A stretch of DNA of 64,000 nucleotides from Lamellibrachia satsuma (taxonomy: Eukaryota > Annelida > Polychaeta > Sabellida > Siboglinidae). The notes under the pieces are model-generated. The model did not search any database and was not told the origin of the DNA. It saw nothing but the letters and a program-made list of their open reading frames with translations. The stretch covers positions 6,114,001 to 6,178,000 of the forward strand of contig BSQZ01000038.1 of assembly GCA_033239005.1 (NCBI GenBank). The letters are read 5' to 3'. The position numbers and the translations under genes were made by a program. Positions 34,290-46,400 of this stretch are shown here, piece after piece (position 1 is the first letter of the stretch; each line of letters begins with the position of its first letter).

Positions 34290-35515
34290 TCGGTGTATAG
34301 TATGTATGATATGTAAATATGCAGATATGTAAGATATGCAAATAGGTTGTTTACTATATGTAAATATGCAGATATGTAAATAGACAAAGGTGTATATTCA
34401 AAAGCATTTTTTCATCATGTTGTACAGATAAGTTGTGGTACATCTAATTCTAATCATCTACCACTACCTTATTCGAACCTAACTACAATTAATTCTACAT
34501 CCATTTTCATTTCTTTATCAATATCACGTCATTTTCACTGTCAATATCAATATTCACATGTACACAGGGTGTGTGTGTGCATGGATGAATTAATCACTGC
34601 CAGGTGTTTGCGATTGTTGTTAACAGGTGGAAGGACGCCCACAGCAAGCAAGACAGACGACTCATCATGAAGCTATTATTATTTACATATGAGTGTTTAA
34701 GTTTAAAATTATTACTTCCATTAATGTGTAAAAAAAAATTGTAATTATTAGTACTTAGCAACATCTGTTCTACGTATACATGTTCTGTATTTGTGCGTAC
34801 ATTATCCACATTTAACACTAGTGCATTATACTAATATGACATTATCATTTATTGTTTGTATATGTATCAGTCTTTGATATTAGTGTGTTACATTATTCTG
34901 TGATGTTAGTGTGCTCCATTAGTCTTAGTAGGTTCAATTAGTCTTTTATATTAGTGTGATACATTTTTTCTGTGATGTTAGTGTGCTCCTGTAGTTTTTT
35001 ATTGCTAGTATATACCATTACTCTTTTATATTACTGTGTTCCAACTGATGTTAGTGCTCCATTTTGTCTTTGTTGCTATATTATGTTCCATTAGTCTTTA
35101 TATATCAGTATGTTCCTTTAGTGTTTTATATCAGTGTGTTCCATTAGAAGATTACATCTTGGAATTATTTGTGTGGTGGCAGATCTGAATTTTAAATTAT
35201 GCAGACATTTTAGTAAGAAGCAAGCATGTGCTTAATAAATAAAATGTTTTTTTCATATTTGCCTGAATTGTTTCTTTTTTTGGTTGTATTAATTACTACC
35301 AAAACAATGCAGAGTCCCTGCCAACATTACAACAAATAATCATCGATTTATGTTCACTGCGTGAATAACATAATTGAAACGTAAAATAATTTTTGGACAA
35401 ATCGTCCAAATCTATGAATTATCATCGTCTACGACATAGGTGACTTGTGACATAACGACCATCCATACGCATATCGCAACATTGCTTAAAAGTGGCATAA
35501 AAACTCTTAATTATG
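34290..35515. other. AT-rich interior of the MULE-like element
   Basis: Loose repeats of ATATGCAGATATGTAA (34310-34385) and of TTAGTGTGTTCCATTAGTCT (34880-35150). No coding evidence. Confidence 0.45.
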
Positions 35516-35823
35516 TATTACAACACGAGGCCGAGATCACTAGAAACCAGGCCGAGATCACCAGACACCAGGCCGAGATCACATAGACACTCTTAATTAT
35601 GTTTTGCAACACGAGGCCGAGATCACCAGAGACCAGGCCGAGATCACCAGGCACCAGGCCGAGATCACCAAAACAGGCCGAGATCACTAAGGCCGAGATC
35701 CCGAAAGGCCGAGATCACTATGAACCATTGAATTATCTTCTCGAATAACAACTGTTACGTGTGACCTTATACTATGCTATAGTAAACATCGTCTCGTTTG
35801 AATATTGCTAATGATCGTAAGAC

Positions 35824-36225
35824 TTGCATGTCCGTAGTTTAGTGACCAATTTGCTATTAGTTCAAAATTCGAAAGTCATATCAGAGGCGAAATATGACAA
35901 CATCGCTGAGCATCTACAACGACCATATGCGGCCACCGACCCCAAACTTCGCTGGTGGATCAAGCGTAAACGTTTTCAGCTGATCAGGTTTCTTGAGCTC
36001 AACATCGCTGTCATTCCCAAGCGATGTACGTACGTGACTGTTGTATACGAATATGTTTATGGTAACGTAACGCCTGTAGATTTTGTAACCCCCCAAAAAA
36101 ATACGTACGCTTTTCGAAGAAATGTGTACGTTGTAATTCAGTTGAAATATAACCGAAAACTCTCATTGGAAAAAAATATTATCATCTTGACATTGACAGT
36201 TAGACGAGCGAAACTATTCTGCTAA
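35824..36225 (+). pseudogene. Remnant resembling the N-terminal part of KRBA2-like integrase proteins
   Basis: A 133-codon open frame. Residues ~18-70 read ISEAKYDNIAEHLQRPYAAT then KLRWWIKRKRFQLIRF and LNIAVIPKR. This layout (YDxIxxxL, (F/W)W(I/V)(R/K)(R/K)KxFxL, short beta strand) is familiar from proteins of GIN/Ginger-type transposons related to KRBA2. The rest of the frame is not recognised and no integrase core follows, so this is an isolated piece. Confidence 0.35.
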
Positions 36226-36579
36226 GAGTTATGTAAAGATTTTTCTTTAAAAAAAATTGAAGACTCATTTAAGAAAAGAAACTTTTAAAGACACAACATT
36301 ATAATCTAGATTACGGGTAATAACTTGAATGTGTGTCACTTTCCATGTATGTTTTAATTACCAAGACGTTACACTAATAATTATTTTAATGTTGTGTGCA
36401 TAATATTATTATATTGTTTTATCCTTCTTTCATATACTTTTTTCATTTGGAGTTATTATACGTAGTACATTAACACTAGCTAAATTACTATTTTATCATT
36501 TGTCCACACTTGTTCATAGCACCACCTGGCCACCGTGATTACCAAATTGTATTGTTTGCCTGTTAGTCAAGGGTGCAGG

Positions 36580-36770
36580 TTCCCAATATAATTAGTGAGG
36601 TTCTGTACTAAGGCTCCTTGCCTTGGGCATGTGTGGATCCCACCCTGCCTGGTAGTCTGGTCAAGTGTGCAGGGTTTCCAGTATAATTATGTATGGCTTC
36701 TATACTAAGGCTCCATGGCTTAGGCATGTGTGGATCCCATCCTGACTGACTTTAAGCTGTTCCTGTAATC
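36580..36770. repeat. Two-copy ~97-bp diverged tandem duplication
   Basis: AAGGCTCCTTGCCTTGGGCA TGTGTGGATCCCACCCTGCC and a second copy about 97 bases later (AAGGCTCCATGGCTTAGGCA). Confidence 0.8.
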
Positions 36771-36974
36771 TGTGTGACATTTGTGACTGATGCTAATGTA
36801 GCAATAAAAGGAAGCCATTTCACAGTGGCAGTACTGCACACCATCTGACATTTATTCCATGTAGCATTGGTTGGTTGATTGGTTCATGAGTTCTGTAGAA
36901 AAATGTATTAAAGTTCAATAGATATGCATAATATTACTTCTTAAGTTAAAGAACGATTACCTTAACAATAGGAA

Positions 36975-37295
36975 TTATGTTTTGGTAATGTTTGTGCATA
37001 AACATATGTATGTATTGGGATGGACACTATCAGAAAGCAGGTACGACTGCCACTCGTCTGACATCCCTCGGTGTTTCCACGCGTGTACGTTCGCCAGCCC
37101 GTCTATCGGTCTGTGCAACGCTGCGACGATCACTGACGGTTTTTCCCTCTGCACGTAACCTGCTGTCGCAAACTTGTCAGCCTCAAGCCGGCGAAATCTC
37201 GTATCAATGTCCTGCTGCATTGTTTCTCCAACCGAAGTCCTTTTCCTTTCAAGTGTCGCACGAATGAGTGGCCGATCACAAGTAGTTTTGCACAT
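36975..37295 (-). CDS. Unrecognised 106-residue open frame
   Basis: Codon usage looks GC-richer than the surroundings. It contains LIRATLERKRTSVGETMQQD and TRFRRLEADKFATAGYVQRE, a charged and probably helical stretch. I do not recognise the family and no splice partners were found. It may be a fragment of a mobile element or chance. Confidence 0.2.
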   Translation of the reverse strand: MCKTTCDRPLIRATLERKRTSVGETMQQDIDTRFRRLEADKFATAGYVQREKPSVIVAALHRPIDGLANVHAWKHRGMSDEWQSYLLSDSVHPNTYICLCTNITKT

Positions 37296-37529
37296 GCCTA
37301 ACTTTTTCCTAATTGGCTAACGGAATTTCCTAACAAACAACTGATTGGCCTACCTACTCTCACACTTTCCTTGCCGTCACGCCTGTTTGTTTTCCAGGAA
37401 GCATAACAAACGACTATTGGGACTCACTGTACATTAACTTTACACTTCAGAAACACAGCGCTTAGCAAACCTATTCTACATGATTGAAATTGATTACCCC
37501 TTGTTACCCAATACAAGTGCCAACTACCT

Positions 37530-38950
37530 CACATTCCTGAAACACAAAAAAGGACATGGTTAAATATACTCGTTCTTAGGCTAAACACTATGAAAACTAT
37601 GGTATTATTCCAACTCTGCACCATGCAAGAGGGGGCAAAGTCGGAATAATCATTATAAGTAGTCGATATTAAAATGTATTGCGTTGAGTTTGTGTCACAC
37701 AGTTAGCATTTATAATATAACACACGTTCTTAGGCGAAACACTATGAAAACTACGCCTATACATATAAGTTTGAATGAAATAACGGTATTATTCCAACTC
37801 TGCACCACGCAAGAGGGGGCAAAGTCGGAATAAGCTTTATAAGTACACGCTGATCACAGATAATGCGCTACGTTGGTGTCACACAGTTAGCACTTATAAT
37901 GTAACACATGTTATTAGACTGAACATGAAGTCCACGCTTGTACATGTAAGTTTGAACGAAATAACGGTATTATTCCAAGTCTGCACCATGCAAGAGGGGG
38001 CAAAGTCGGAATAAGCATTATAAGTAGACGATATTCAAAAGTATTGCGTTGCGTTGGTGTCAAACAGTTAGCATTTATAATGTAACACACGTTCTTAGGC
38101 TAAACACTATGAAAACTACGCCTATACATAAGTTTGAATGAAATTACGGTATTATTCCAACTCTGCACCACGCAAGAGGGGGCAAAGTCGGAATAAGCTT
38201 TATAAGTACACGTTGATCACAGATAATGCGCTACGTTGGTGTCACACAGTTAGCATTTATAATTTCACACACGTTATTAGGCGAAACATTATGAAATCCA
38301 CGCTTGTACATGTAAGTTTGAACGAAATAACGGTATCATTCCAACTCTGCACCATGCAAGAGGGGGCAAAGCCGGAATAAGCTTTATAAGTACACGCTGA
38401 TCACAGATACTGCGTTACGTTGGTGTCACACAGTTAGCATTTATAATTTCACACACGTTATTAGGTGAAACATTATGAAATCCACGCTTGTACATGTAAG
38501 TTTGAACGAAATAACGGTATCATTCCAACTCTGCACCATGCAAGAGGGGGCAAAGTCGGAATAAGCTTTATAAGTACACGCTGATCACAGATACTGCGTT
38601 ACGTTGTTGTCACACAGTTAGCATTTATAATTTCACACACGTTATTAGGCGAAACATTATGAAATCCACGCTTGTACATGTAAGTTTGAACGAAATAACA
38701 GTATCATTCCAACTCTGCACCATTTAAGTCGGGGGGCAAAGTGGGAATAAGCTTTATATGTCATTTATAAATATTGCGTTCCGTTGGTTTGTCATACAGT
38801 CAGTATTTTGAATGTTATACACAATATATGGTCATCCAGTAAAAAAGGACGTCGGCATACACGTTTTCACAATGGCACACTTGAACTAACGGTATCATTC
38901 CCATTCTGCACAATACAAAAAGGGGCAACGTCGGAATAAGCAAAACATAC
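37530..38950. repeat. ~184-bp satellite, about seven to eight units
   Basis: CAACTCTGCACCATGCAAGA GGGGGCAAAGTCGGAATAAG recurs at 37611, 37795, 37975, 38158, 38342, 38526 and 38710, a step of 180-184 bases, with a decayed unit near 38893. Two unit types alternate at first (TATAAGTAGWCGATATT against TATAAGTACACGCTGATCAC), then the second type repeats, suggesting a dimeric higher-order unit. Confidence 0.93.
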
Positions 38951-40344
38951 AACGCATGATTAGCTAGTTAATTACCCCATTTGTTGTTCCGCTACAGCTT
39001 CAACACATTCACAACACACACAAATGACATGTTTCAACATCTATGCTGGCTAACCAATTATGAACTGGTAGCTAGTGAAGTACCTATAACACATAGGACC
39101 TCCATTGTACGTGTTCAAAGTCAGCTCTATGTGCTAAAGAAGCCTATTATTATTTTCTACCGCAGGACATGATCTTATACAGGCGCATGTGTCAATTTAA
39201 AGATACGTTCAGCACACCTCGACTGAGCACATCTTCAAAGAAACATATCACACCGGGCAGAGTTCAAATACACCGTAATCCATTTGATCGTTTTCTGAAT
39301 TCTCACAATGGTCCGTCCCAAGTGAGAATCAACGTTTAGTCCATTCCAACTTGGGCGGGTGTTTTGGGAATTCTCACAATGGTCCGTCCCAAGTGATAAT
39401 CATCTCCACTTTGCCCCCATTCCGAAACTGCCCGCAACAGTTGCGTACGAAACGGGATCGAACGGACGCACTTATCTTGGATTAAATTCTGCGTTTTTGT
39501 GGCTCCTTATGTTCAACGTTTTCAATATGTATATCATTGATAACATGCAAATGTGTGACATGAATAAGTCATTTGATACAAACAATAATGTGCACTACTT
39601 CACTCAATTTATATTTTAACCTGGGGCTGGGCCTAGGATACCCCGGAAAAAAAGCCGGGTCCCGTTTTTCTTAAGATCGACGATTGTTTTCCTACATCCA
39701 CATAGATGCCAACATTTGTAAAAGCAAGTGGTCGTGATGTGGATTTCCCGCGTGTGGAAGATTAAAAAAATATATTCTGTGACCTGAAATCGGTAGAGTT
39801 GGCATATGTATGCTACCGCTTCCTCGGCCCTGGCCTAGGCTAAGCCTAAGCTAAGTAAGGGCTAAGCTAAAGTATATAAACGTCTAATTTAATTAGGCCG
39901 ATTTAATTATGATTATTCCCGATATCGTAAAAACAATCAATATTTAAACGTTTCAGAATAGGAATGCTAGGTAGTTTTGCACTGTGTGATTGACATATAA
40001 CAACAAAAACCCTTTATTTCCTCTCCAACAGGCCACATCGATCCTTGCGAGCCAGGCCTACAACACACGTACTCTATCCTCTGTACTCTGCCCCTGGCGT
40101 ACATGATATAATATCCAACGTATGGAAGACAAAACTTAGTGTGGCGAATCATTAGCGATGACCGTATGTAGGCCCAATTTCTACAGAACAGTATTATATG
40201 TCGTACGGTGAAAACATACATTTACTTATCACAATGCAAATATGTTTCGTAACTTAAGTCACTTTGTACAGAAAATAAAACGTCATCCCAAAACTGTGTC
40301 TCATGTACGTGCGGAAAATATTTCATTGTGACAGTAGCATCACG
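38951..40344. promoter_or_regulatory. Candidate 5' flank of DDX55
   Basis: Sequence upstream of DDX55 exon 1. It holds two copies of GAATTCTCACAATGGTCCGT CCCAAGTGA near 39297-39395 and a small stem CCCCGG/CCGGGT with poly-A loop near 39642-39664. Promoter function is inferred from position only. Confidence 0.25.
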
Positions 40345-40440
40345 ATGGACCAAAGCTGGTCGTCATTAAGCGTGAGTTTAAGCAAACCAGTGAGAAGAAC
40401 ATTAAAAGAACTTGGCTTCAAGCGCATGACTCCAGTACAG
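40345..40440 (+). CDS. DDX55: DDX55 exon 1
   Basis: 32 codons, [20 protein letters not shown] then [12 protein letters not shown]. Donor GTAACA directly after the Q-motif glutamine, phase 0. The ATG sits in CACGATGG. The family start is similarly short (SWESL...ALRELGFPYMTPVQ in vertebrates). Confidence 0.9.
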
Positions 40441-43400
40441 GTAACATATGCTGTGCCATTTACAATTATGTACTGTGTTTATTAACTGAGAAATCTGTAT
40501 TGTAATATTGAATCCATGTATTATCGTCCATTAAGCGCGAGTGATTCAGGCAGTGTATGTGACCAAATATATGCGGTAAATAGTTGGACAGTTGTTTTAT
40601 TTTCAGGCATATTCACTATGTGGTCTTCTAATAAGGTAAGTTTAACTTTGCAGTTTATGGCTATAAAGTCTGTTATTATCAGGGAGACGTCTGTGTGTCA
40701 CTGACACTGTATTTTTTTCAGTGTCAGTTATACTTATTGGACATGGCCCATGCCACAGCATGGACATGGGCATGTGGGTGCTTACTATTTAAAACACCAT
40801 CAGATCCAAAATGGCGACAACTGAAGCTGCAACAAACCAAAACGGGGATGAATGGATGTCGCCATACCCGCCTTTTAGACAAGTAATACGAAAGAGTTTA
40901 TGTCATATTCATTACACTATTTAAAAATTTTGCTTCGCTGTTTTGGTTAGTTTCCATATTAAATCTGACACTGTCCTAGGCTAACGCTGCTGGTGGACAT
41001 ATGAGCCATAGGTCACATAGCATTGCATTTGGCTAAACAAAAGTTACCCATTTGAGCCAATTTGACCATCACCTTTTTCATTGAAAAGCATGCAGAATAC
41101 ATGTGTGTTTGTTTGTTTTCTTGATGCACGTTAAAAAGATTTGGCTAAAGCAATTTGTATTTGAAAAAAAAATTGGGGCTTTGGCCAAAATGGCTAAACA
41201 GTTTACAATACCAGAGCTAGCCCAGCCATTGTGTACTTGAAATCCAATTAAGTAGATAAATGTTTACTTAAGATTTCCTCTAAGTAGATATATGTGTTTC
41301 ATTGAAATTCCCCCTATGTAGATAAATGTTTCCTTGAGACCCCCACAAGTAATAATAATATATAAAATACATCTATTGCACTAAAATCCTTGGGAGACCC
41401 CAGCACCCCAAAACAAAAGGGGTTAAGGCTAAGCAGTTCATAATCGATAAGCAGTTCCAGTTGTAAACAGTTGGATTGGTACGCTGGGGAGTTATGGAGG
41501 ATAAGCAAGTTTAAACAGGTGGGTTTACAGCGAAATGTTGCTATATTTCCTACGGACTTAACACTAACAGTGAGTGATTTCCACAGAATCGGTGCAACAA
41601 CTAAAAAAGCTGTAGTTCCGACATTTGTCTTAAAGGGACTAACAACAAGGCACTAGCTAAAATGCTTTATCGGTGTCTACACAAAGTTTAATATTGTATG
41701 TACTACATGCCCAAAAAATTAGGAAACATTTACAGGGGGTTCACCCACCGTCAAATTATCGTCCACGACAAGCGGGATTTGTCGCCTTTCGAATAGGTAG
41801 TCGGCTGAGCGACATACTGCTGCCAGCCGGGCCATTTGTTTCCTGGACATTAAAAGCTACTACTTTCAGTTTTCGCTTCTTTCATGCGTCTATAGGTAAA
41901 ACTAGATGTTTAATGCATCTAACTCTGTTCTTCCGGCTACTTGGACTTGGTGCAGCGACTTGAATTTGGTGTAGATCATTTACAGAAATACGTGGAATAT
42001 CAAATAGAATAAGTATTACTATTGCATATATATTATACACAAACGTATTGTAGACATATATTAGGAAACAGGTTTTGTTAATTATTAGTCAGAGGGAGTA
42101 TTTTAGAGTAAGTTAGTTTCGGATTCTGTCAGGGAATTCAGCGAGCATTAATAGGGGTGTTTACAATTCGAAAATTTAGATAACATAGTGAATAGTCAGT
42201 AACAGTGAATATTGGTTAGAATAAGTATTAGTATTATACATATATTGTTCACCAACTTCTTGTAGACATATATTAAGAAACCGTTGTTGTTAACAGAGGT
42301 AGTATTTTTTTTTCCCGGATTCAAACTCAACGAGTGATAAAAGGGAGTTTGTTTACAGGTCATTCAACCCGTGCATCGACCTATCGTTTACATTAGCTAA
42401 TATATATATATAAGATAAAGTGATTTATTTACTTAAATTACATACATAAGGTAATATCTGACATAGTGGTAGTCAACGTTTTGAAAAAGGAATTAACAGC
42501 AGGATTTTAGCGTAAATTAGTACTCACTGACTTCGTAGTTTTGTTACACAGTGTTCTCCGTATTCGCTAGGTGGCAGGATTTTTAGCCTAAAGTGTTCTT
42601 TTGATCACAAAAACAGCCTTATTCAAGGCTAACGTAGCAAACTAATTAAAACTAAATTGTATGATGGCGCCGTGCAAACGGCAGTTAAAGGCCACAAGTT
42701 GCAGTAACTGGGTAGATTTCGTCAAGTCTGGGTGCGAGAAGTCCTGGGCTGAGGTCCAGGCAGATAGTTTTAGTTTTGAGTGTAGGGGATGCACAAGGAT
42801 GAAGGAACTAGAGGTGGAGTTGGAAGAGCTGAGGCTGCTCGTTGTGGCAATGGTGGGAAGGGAACAGGGGGGTTGTGCCAGTAGTTCCAGTGGGGGAACA
42901 GTAGACGATAAAGTGGGGAAAAACACGAGATGCTAGGGAGAGCTCACCTCAGCCTGGGAGGAAGCTGAGAGGAGGGAAGGTGACAGGTCATAGGAGACAG
43001 GACGTAAGGAGACGGGAAGGAAAGGAACGGGAGGGAAGACAACCAGGGTGAAGGAGAGGGAGTAGGGGAGACAGGAGGGAAGGAGAAGGGAGTGGGGGAG
43101 ACGGGAGGGAAGACAACCGGGGTGAAGGAGAGGGGAGTAGCGGAGACAGGAGGGAAGGAGAAGGGAGTGGGGAGACGGGAGGGAAGACAACCGGAGGAAG
43201 GAGAGGGAGTAGCGGAGACAGGAGGGAAGGAGAAGGAGTGGGGGAGACGGGACGGAAAACAACCGGAGTGAAGGAGAGGGGAGTAGGGGAGACAGGAGGG
43301 AAGGAGAAGGGAGTGGGGGAGACGGAAGGGAGGGGTCAGGACAGAATGTGATGGAGGGGATCGAAAGGAAGAGTTATTCTGCAGCAGTGATAGGGGGTGA

Positions 43401-46400
43401 GGAAGAGAGCGAGGGTGTTTGTGGGGGATTCGATAGTTAGGAAGACCGACAGAGTCTTAAACAAGGGAGATGATGTGGTGGTCTGCTTGCCTGGAGCCAA
43501 AATAGAGGCGATAACTGAGAGGGTAAAAACATCGTAGGCTCGGGTAAGGGTGGATCTGTTTTAGTACACGTAGGGACAAATAACGTAGAGAGGAGGGTAC
43601 AACTGCCATAGTTAGGAAATATAGGCAGTTGGTCAGAACACTAAAACAGACGCGGGTTGAGCAGGTAATACTGTCGGGATTTTACCTGTAATGGGCAGGA
43701 GGGGTCATAAATATCGAAATTGTCGGGGGATGGCAATTAACATGTTAGTCCAGAGGCTGTGTAGGGAAGAGGAAGTTGGATTTGTGGATTTATGGGGAAG
43801 TTTTGTTGGGAGGGCTGATATGTACATGAAGGATGGGCTTCATTTAAGTGGAAAGGGGGCGGCAGTATTCGCGGACAAACTTTCAGCAGCAGTAGATAGC
43901 GACTTGGGTACAATGACAAATATTTTTGGAAGTAAACAGTCTTTAAACTAGAAGTGCAGGGGGGTTACCTAGAGGTGTCTCAAGCAGAACAAGAGGCCAC
44001 TAGCACAGATAAACCAATATCAAATCATCCGAAAAACATCTCTGAAAAAGGTTATAGATGCGTATGTTTAAATGCAAGGAGCATACTAAATAAGAAAAAC
44101 GAATTAAACATTATGGTAGAAGATATTGACCCTCACATAATTGGTATAACTGAATCATGGGCCAACATAGATATAACAGATGCTGAATTAGGACTGACAG
44201 GATACGTAATGTTTAGGAAAGATCGAATAGGAAGAAGGGGAGGGGGAGTTATTTTATATGTTATTATTAAAGAATCTATTCAGGCTTATGAAATAAAACT
44301 AGAAAGGGAAGCAGATTGCGATGAAGCTGTTTGGTGCAAAATTGTTTCAGGAAATTCAAAATTAACTATTGGATTAGTTTACCGAAGTCCAAACATAAAC
44401 GAAGAGGACAACACAAAAATAAAAACGCTATAAAGGAAGTTAGTAAAGGGAATGTATCATAATGGGAGATTTTAACCATGGACACATACAATGGAATTCT
44501 CTAGAGAGCACAGGGATTGAGGATCAACAATTTCTATGTTTAATCCAGGATAGCTTTCTTACTCAGCACGTACTAGAACCAACCAGGGGAGAAAATGTAT
44601 TAGATATAGTTTTGTCATCACAAAAAGAATTAGTGGACAATGTAAAAATATTTGAACCATTGGGTAATAGTGACCATAATCAAATACATTTTGACATCAA
44701 TGTAAAATCAGAAAGTAAAAATAAGAAAACGTACAAGAGAAACTTCCACAAAGGCAACTACAAAGATATGAGAAAATACTTAGCACAGCTAGATTGGAAT
44801 AACATGCTGATGAATAAGACTGCAATTGAATGTTGGAATATTCTAAAATATGAAATTGAGAGTATCATTGATAAATTTGTTCCCTTCCGAAAACAAGGAA
44901 AACGGTATAGAAAGAAACACTTGTCAAAAGAGGCAATTAGAAAAATAATGCTAAAACAAACTATGTGGAGGGTTTATAGGCGTACCAGAAAGGAAGAAGA
45001 CTATGCAAAATACAAAGAGGCACTTAATGCAGCTACAACTGAAATCAGACAATCTAAAAGAAGCTATGAGCAAAAACTGGCATGTAACATAAAAACCGAC
45101 AGCAAGAGTTTTTATGCATATGTCAGGAGTAAACAAAACGTACAAGACAAGGTTGGACCTCTAGAAGACAGTGCTGGAAATATAATATCACAGGGGTTTT
45201 TAATGGCGGAAGACCTAAATGGTTACTTCAGTTCAGTGTTTACAAAAGAAGATACTAGTTCATTACCAGTTGCTGATGCTAAATTTCAGGGGGCTAAATC
45301 TGACTATTTAGGACCGTTAGTTGTAACTCCAGAATTGGTAGCTAGGAAAATAAAGGCAATGAAGGATAACAAATCACCGGGAGTGGATGGGATTCCTCCA
45401 AAATTACTAATGGAAACAGTAGATCAAATCAGTATACCACTTGCAAGAGTATTCAACTTGTCATTAAAAGAGGGAGTTGTTCCGTTTGAATGGAAAGAAG
45501 CAAACATCATACCATTATTTAAAAAGGGTTCGAGAAATAAGTCAGAGAATTACAGACCAGTGAGTTTAACGTCAGTGATTTGTAAATTATTAGAAAGGTT
45601 AATTAAAGACCATATGGTGGACTTCCTCGTTAAGCATAGATTATTAAATTCATCTCAACATGGATTCCTTAAAGCGAGGTCATGCTTAACAAATATGTTA
45701 TGTTTTTGGAAGAAATCACTAAGTGGATAGACGTGGGATCGCCAGTAGATATTATCTACTTAGATTTTCAGAAAGCTTTTGACAAAGTGCCACATCAAAG
45801 ATTGCTACTTAAATTAAAAGCCCATGGTATCGGGATAGCATAACTGACTGGATAGAACAATGGCTGACTGACAGAAGACAACGAGTTGTAGTAGATGGCG
45901 AAGTTTCAAATTGGAAATCGGTTTTGAGTGGGGTACCTCAAGGATCAGTATTAGGACCTATATTATTCTTAATTTATATCAATGACTTGGACGAGAGTAT
46001 TACAAGTAACGTACTGAAATTTCGGACGACACAAAACTGTTTAGAAAGGTTAATACTGATGGTGATAAACAACATTTACAAAACGATCTAGACAGATTAG
46101 TGAAATGGTCTGAGAAATGGCAGATGCTGTTCAATTTTGGGAAATGTAAATGCCTACATACAGGACATGGGAACTTGAATGTAAACTATAAAATGGGAGC
46201 TACTGTTCTTGGTACTACTGTAAAAGAAAAGGACTTAGGAGTTACAATAAGCGCTGATATGAAAGTTTCAGAGCAGTGTGGTATTGCAGCTTCAAAGGGT
46301 AATCAAATTCTTGGATTGATTAGAAGAAACATAACATACAAGGGAAAAAAGTTAATTATACCTCTTTATAAAGCAATAGTTAGACCTCATTTAGAATACT

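Larger units (their letters stand above)
31755..35734 (+). mobile_element. MULE-like DNA transposon with TIRs and 8-bp candidate target duplication
   Basis: The left end (31769-31895) and right end (about 35590-35720) are inverted copies built of repeated GTGATCTCGGCC / GGCCGAGATCAC. Outside them ATTGAATT occurs at 31755-31762 and 35727-35734, an 8-bp candidate target-site duplication, a length normal for Mutator-like elements. Inside lies a decayed transposase-like gene (33101-34000). The right end carries an extra internal copy of the TIR block (35516-35590). GC-skewed TIR repeats differ from the AT-rich neighbourhood. Confidence 0.65.

Noticed and set aside
31500..39420. Possible large inverted pair (GGGCAAAGTG, CCCGCCCAAGT, GGAGATGAT near 31.5 kb and reversed near 39.4 kb)
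   Set aside because: Only a few short words match, in inconsistent spacing. Not enough to claim an outer inverted repeat.
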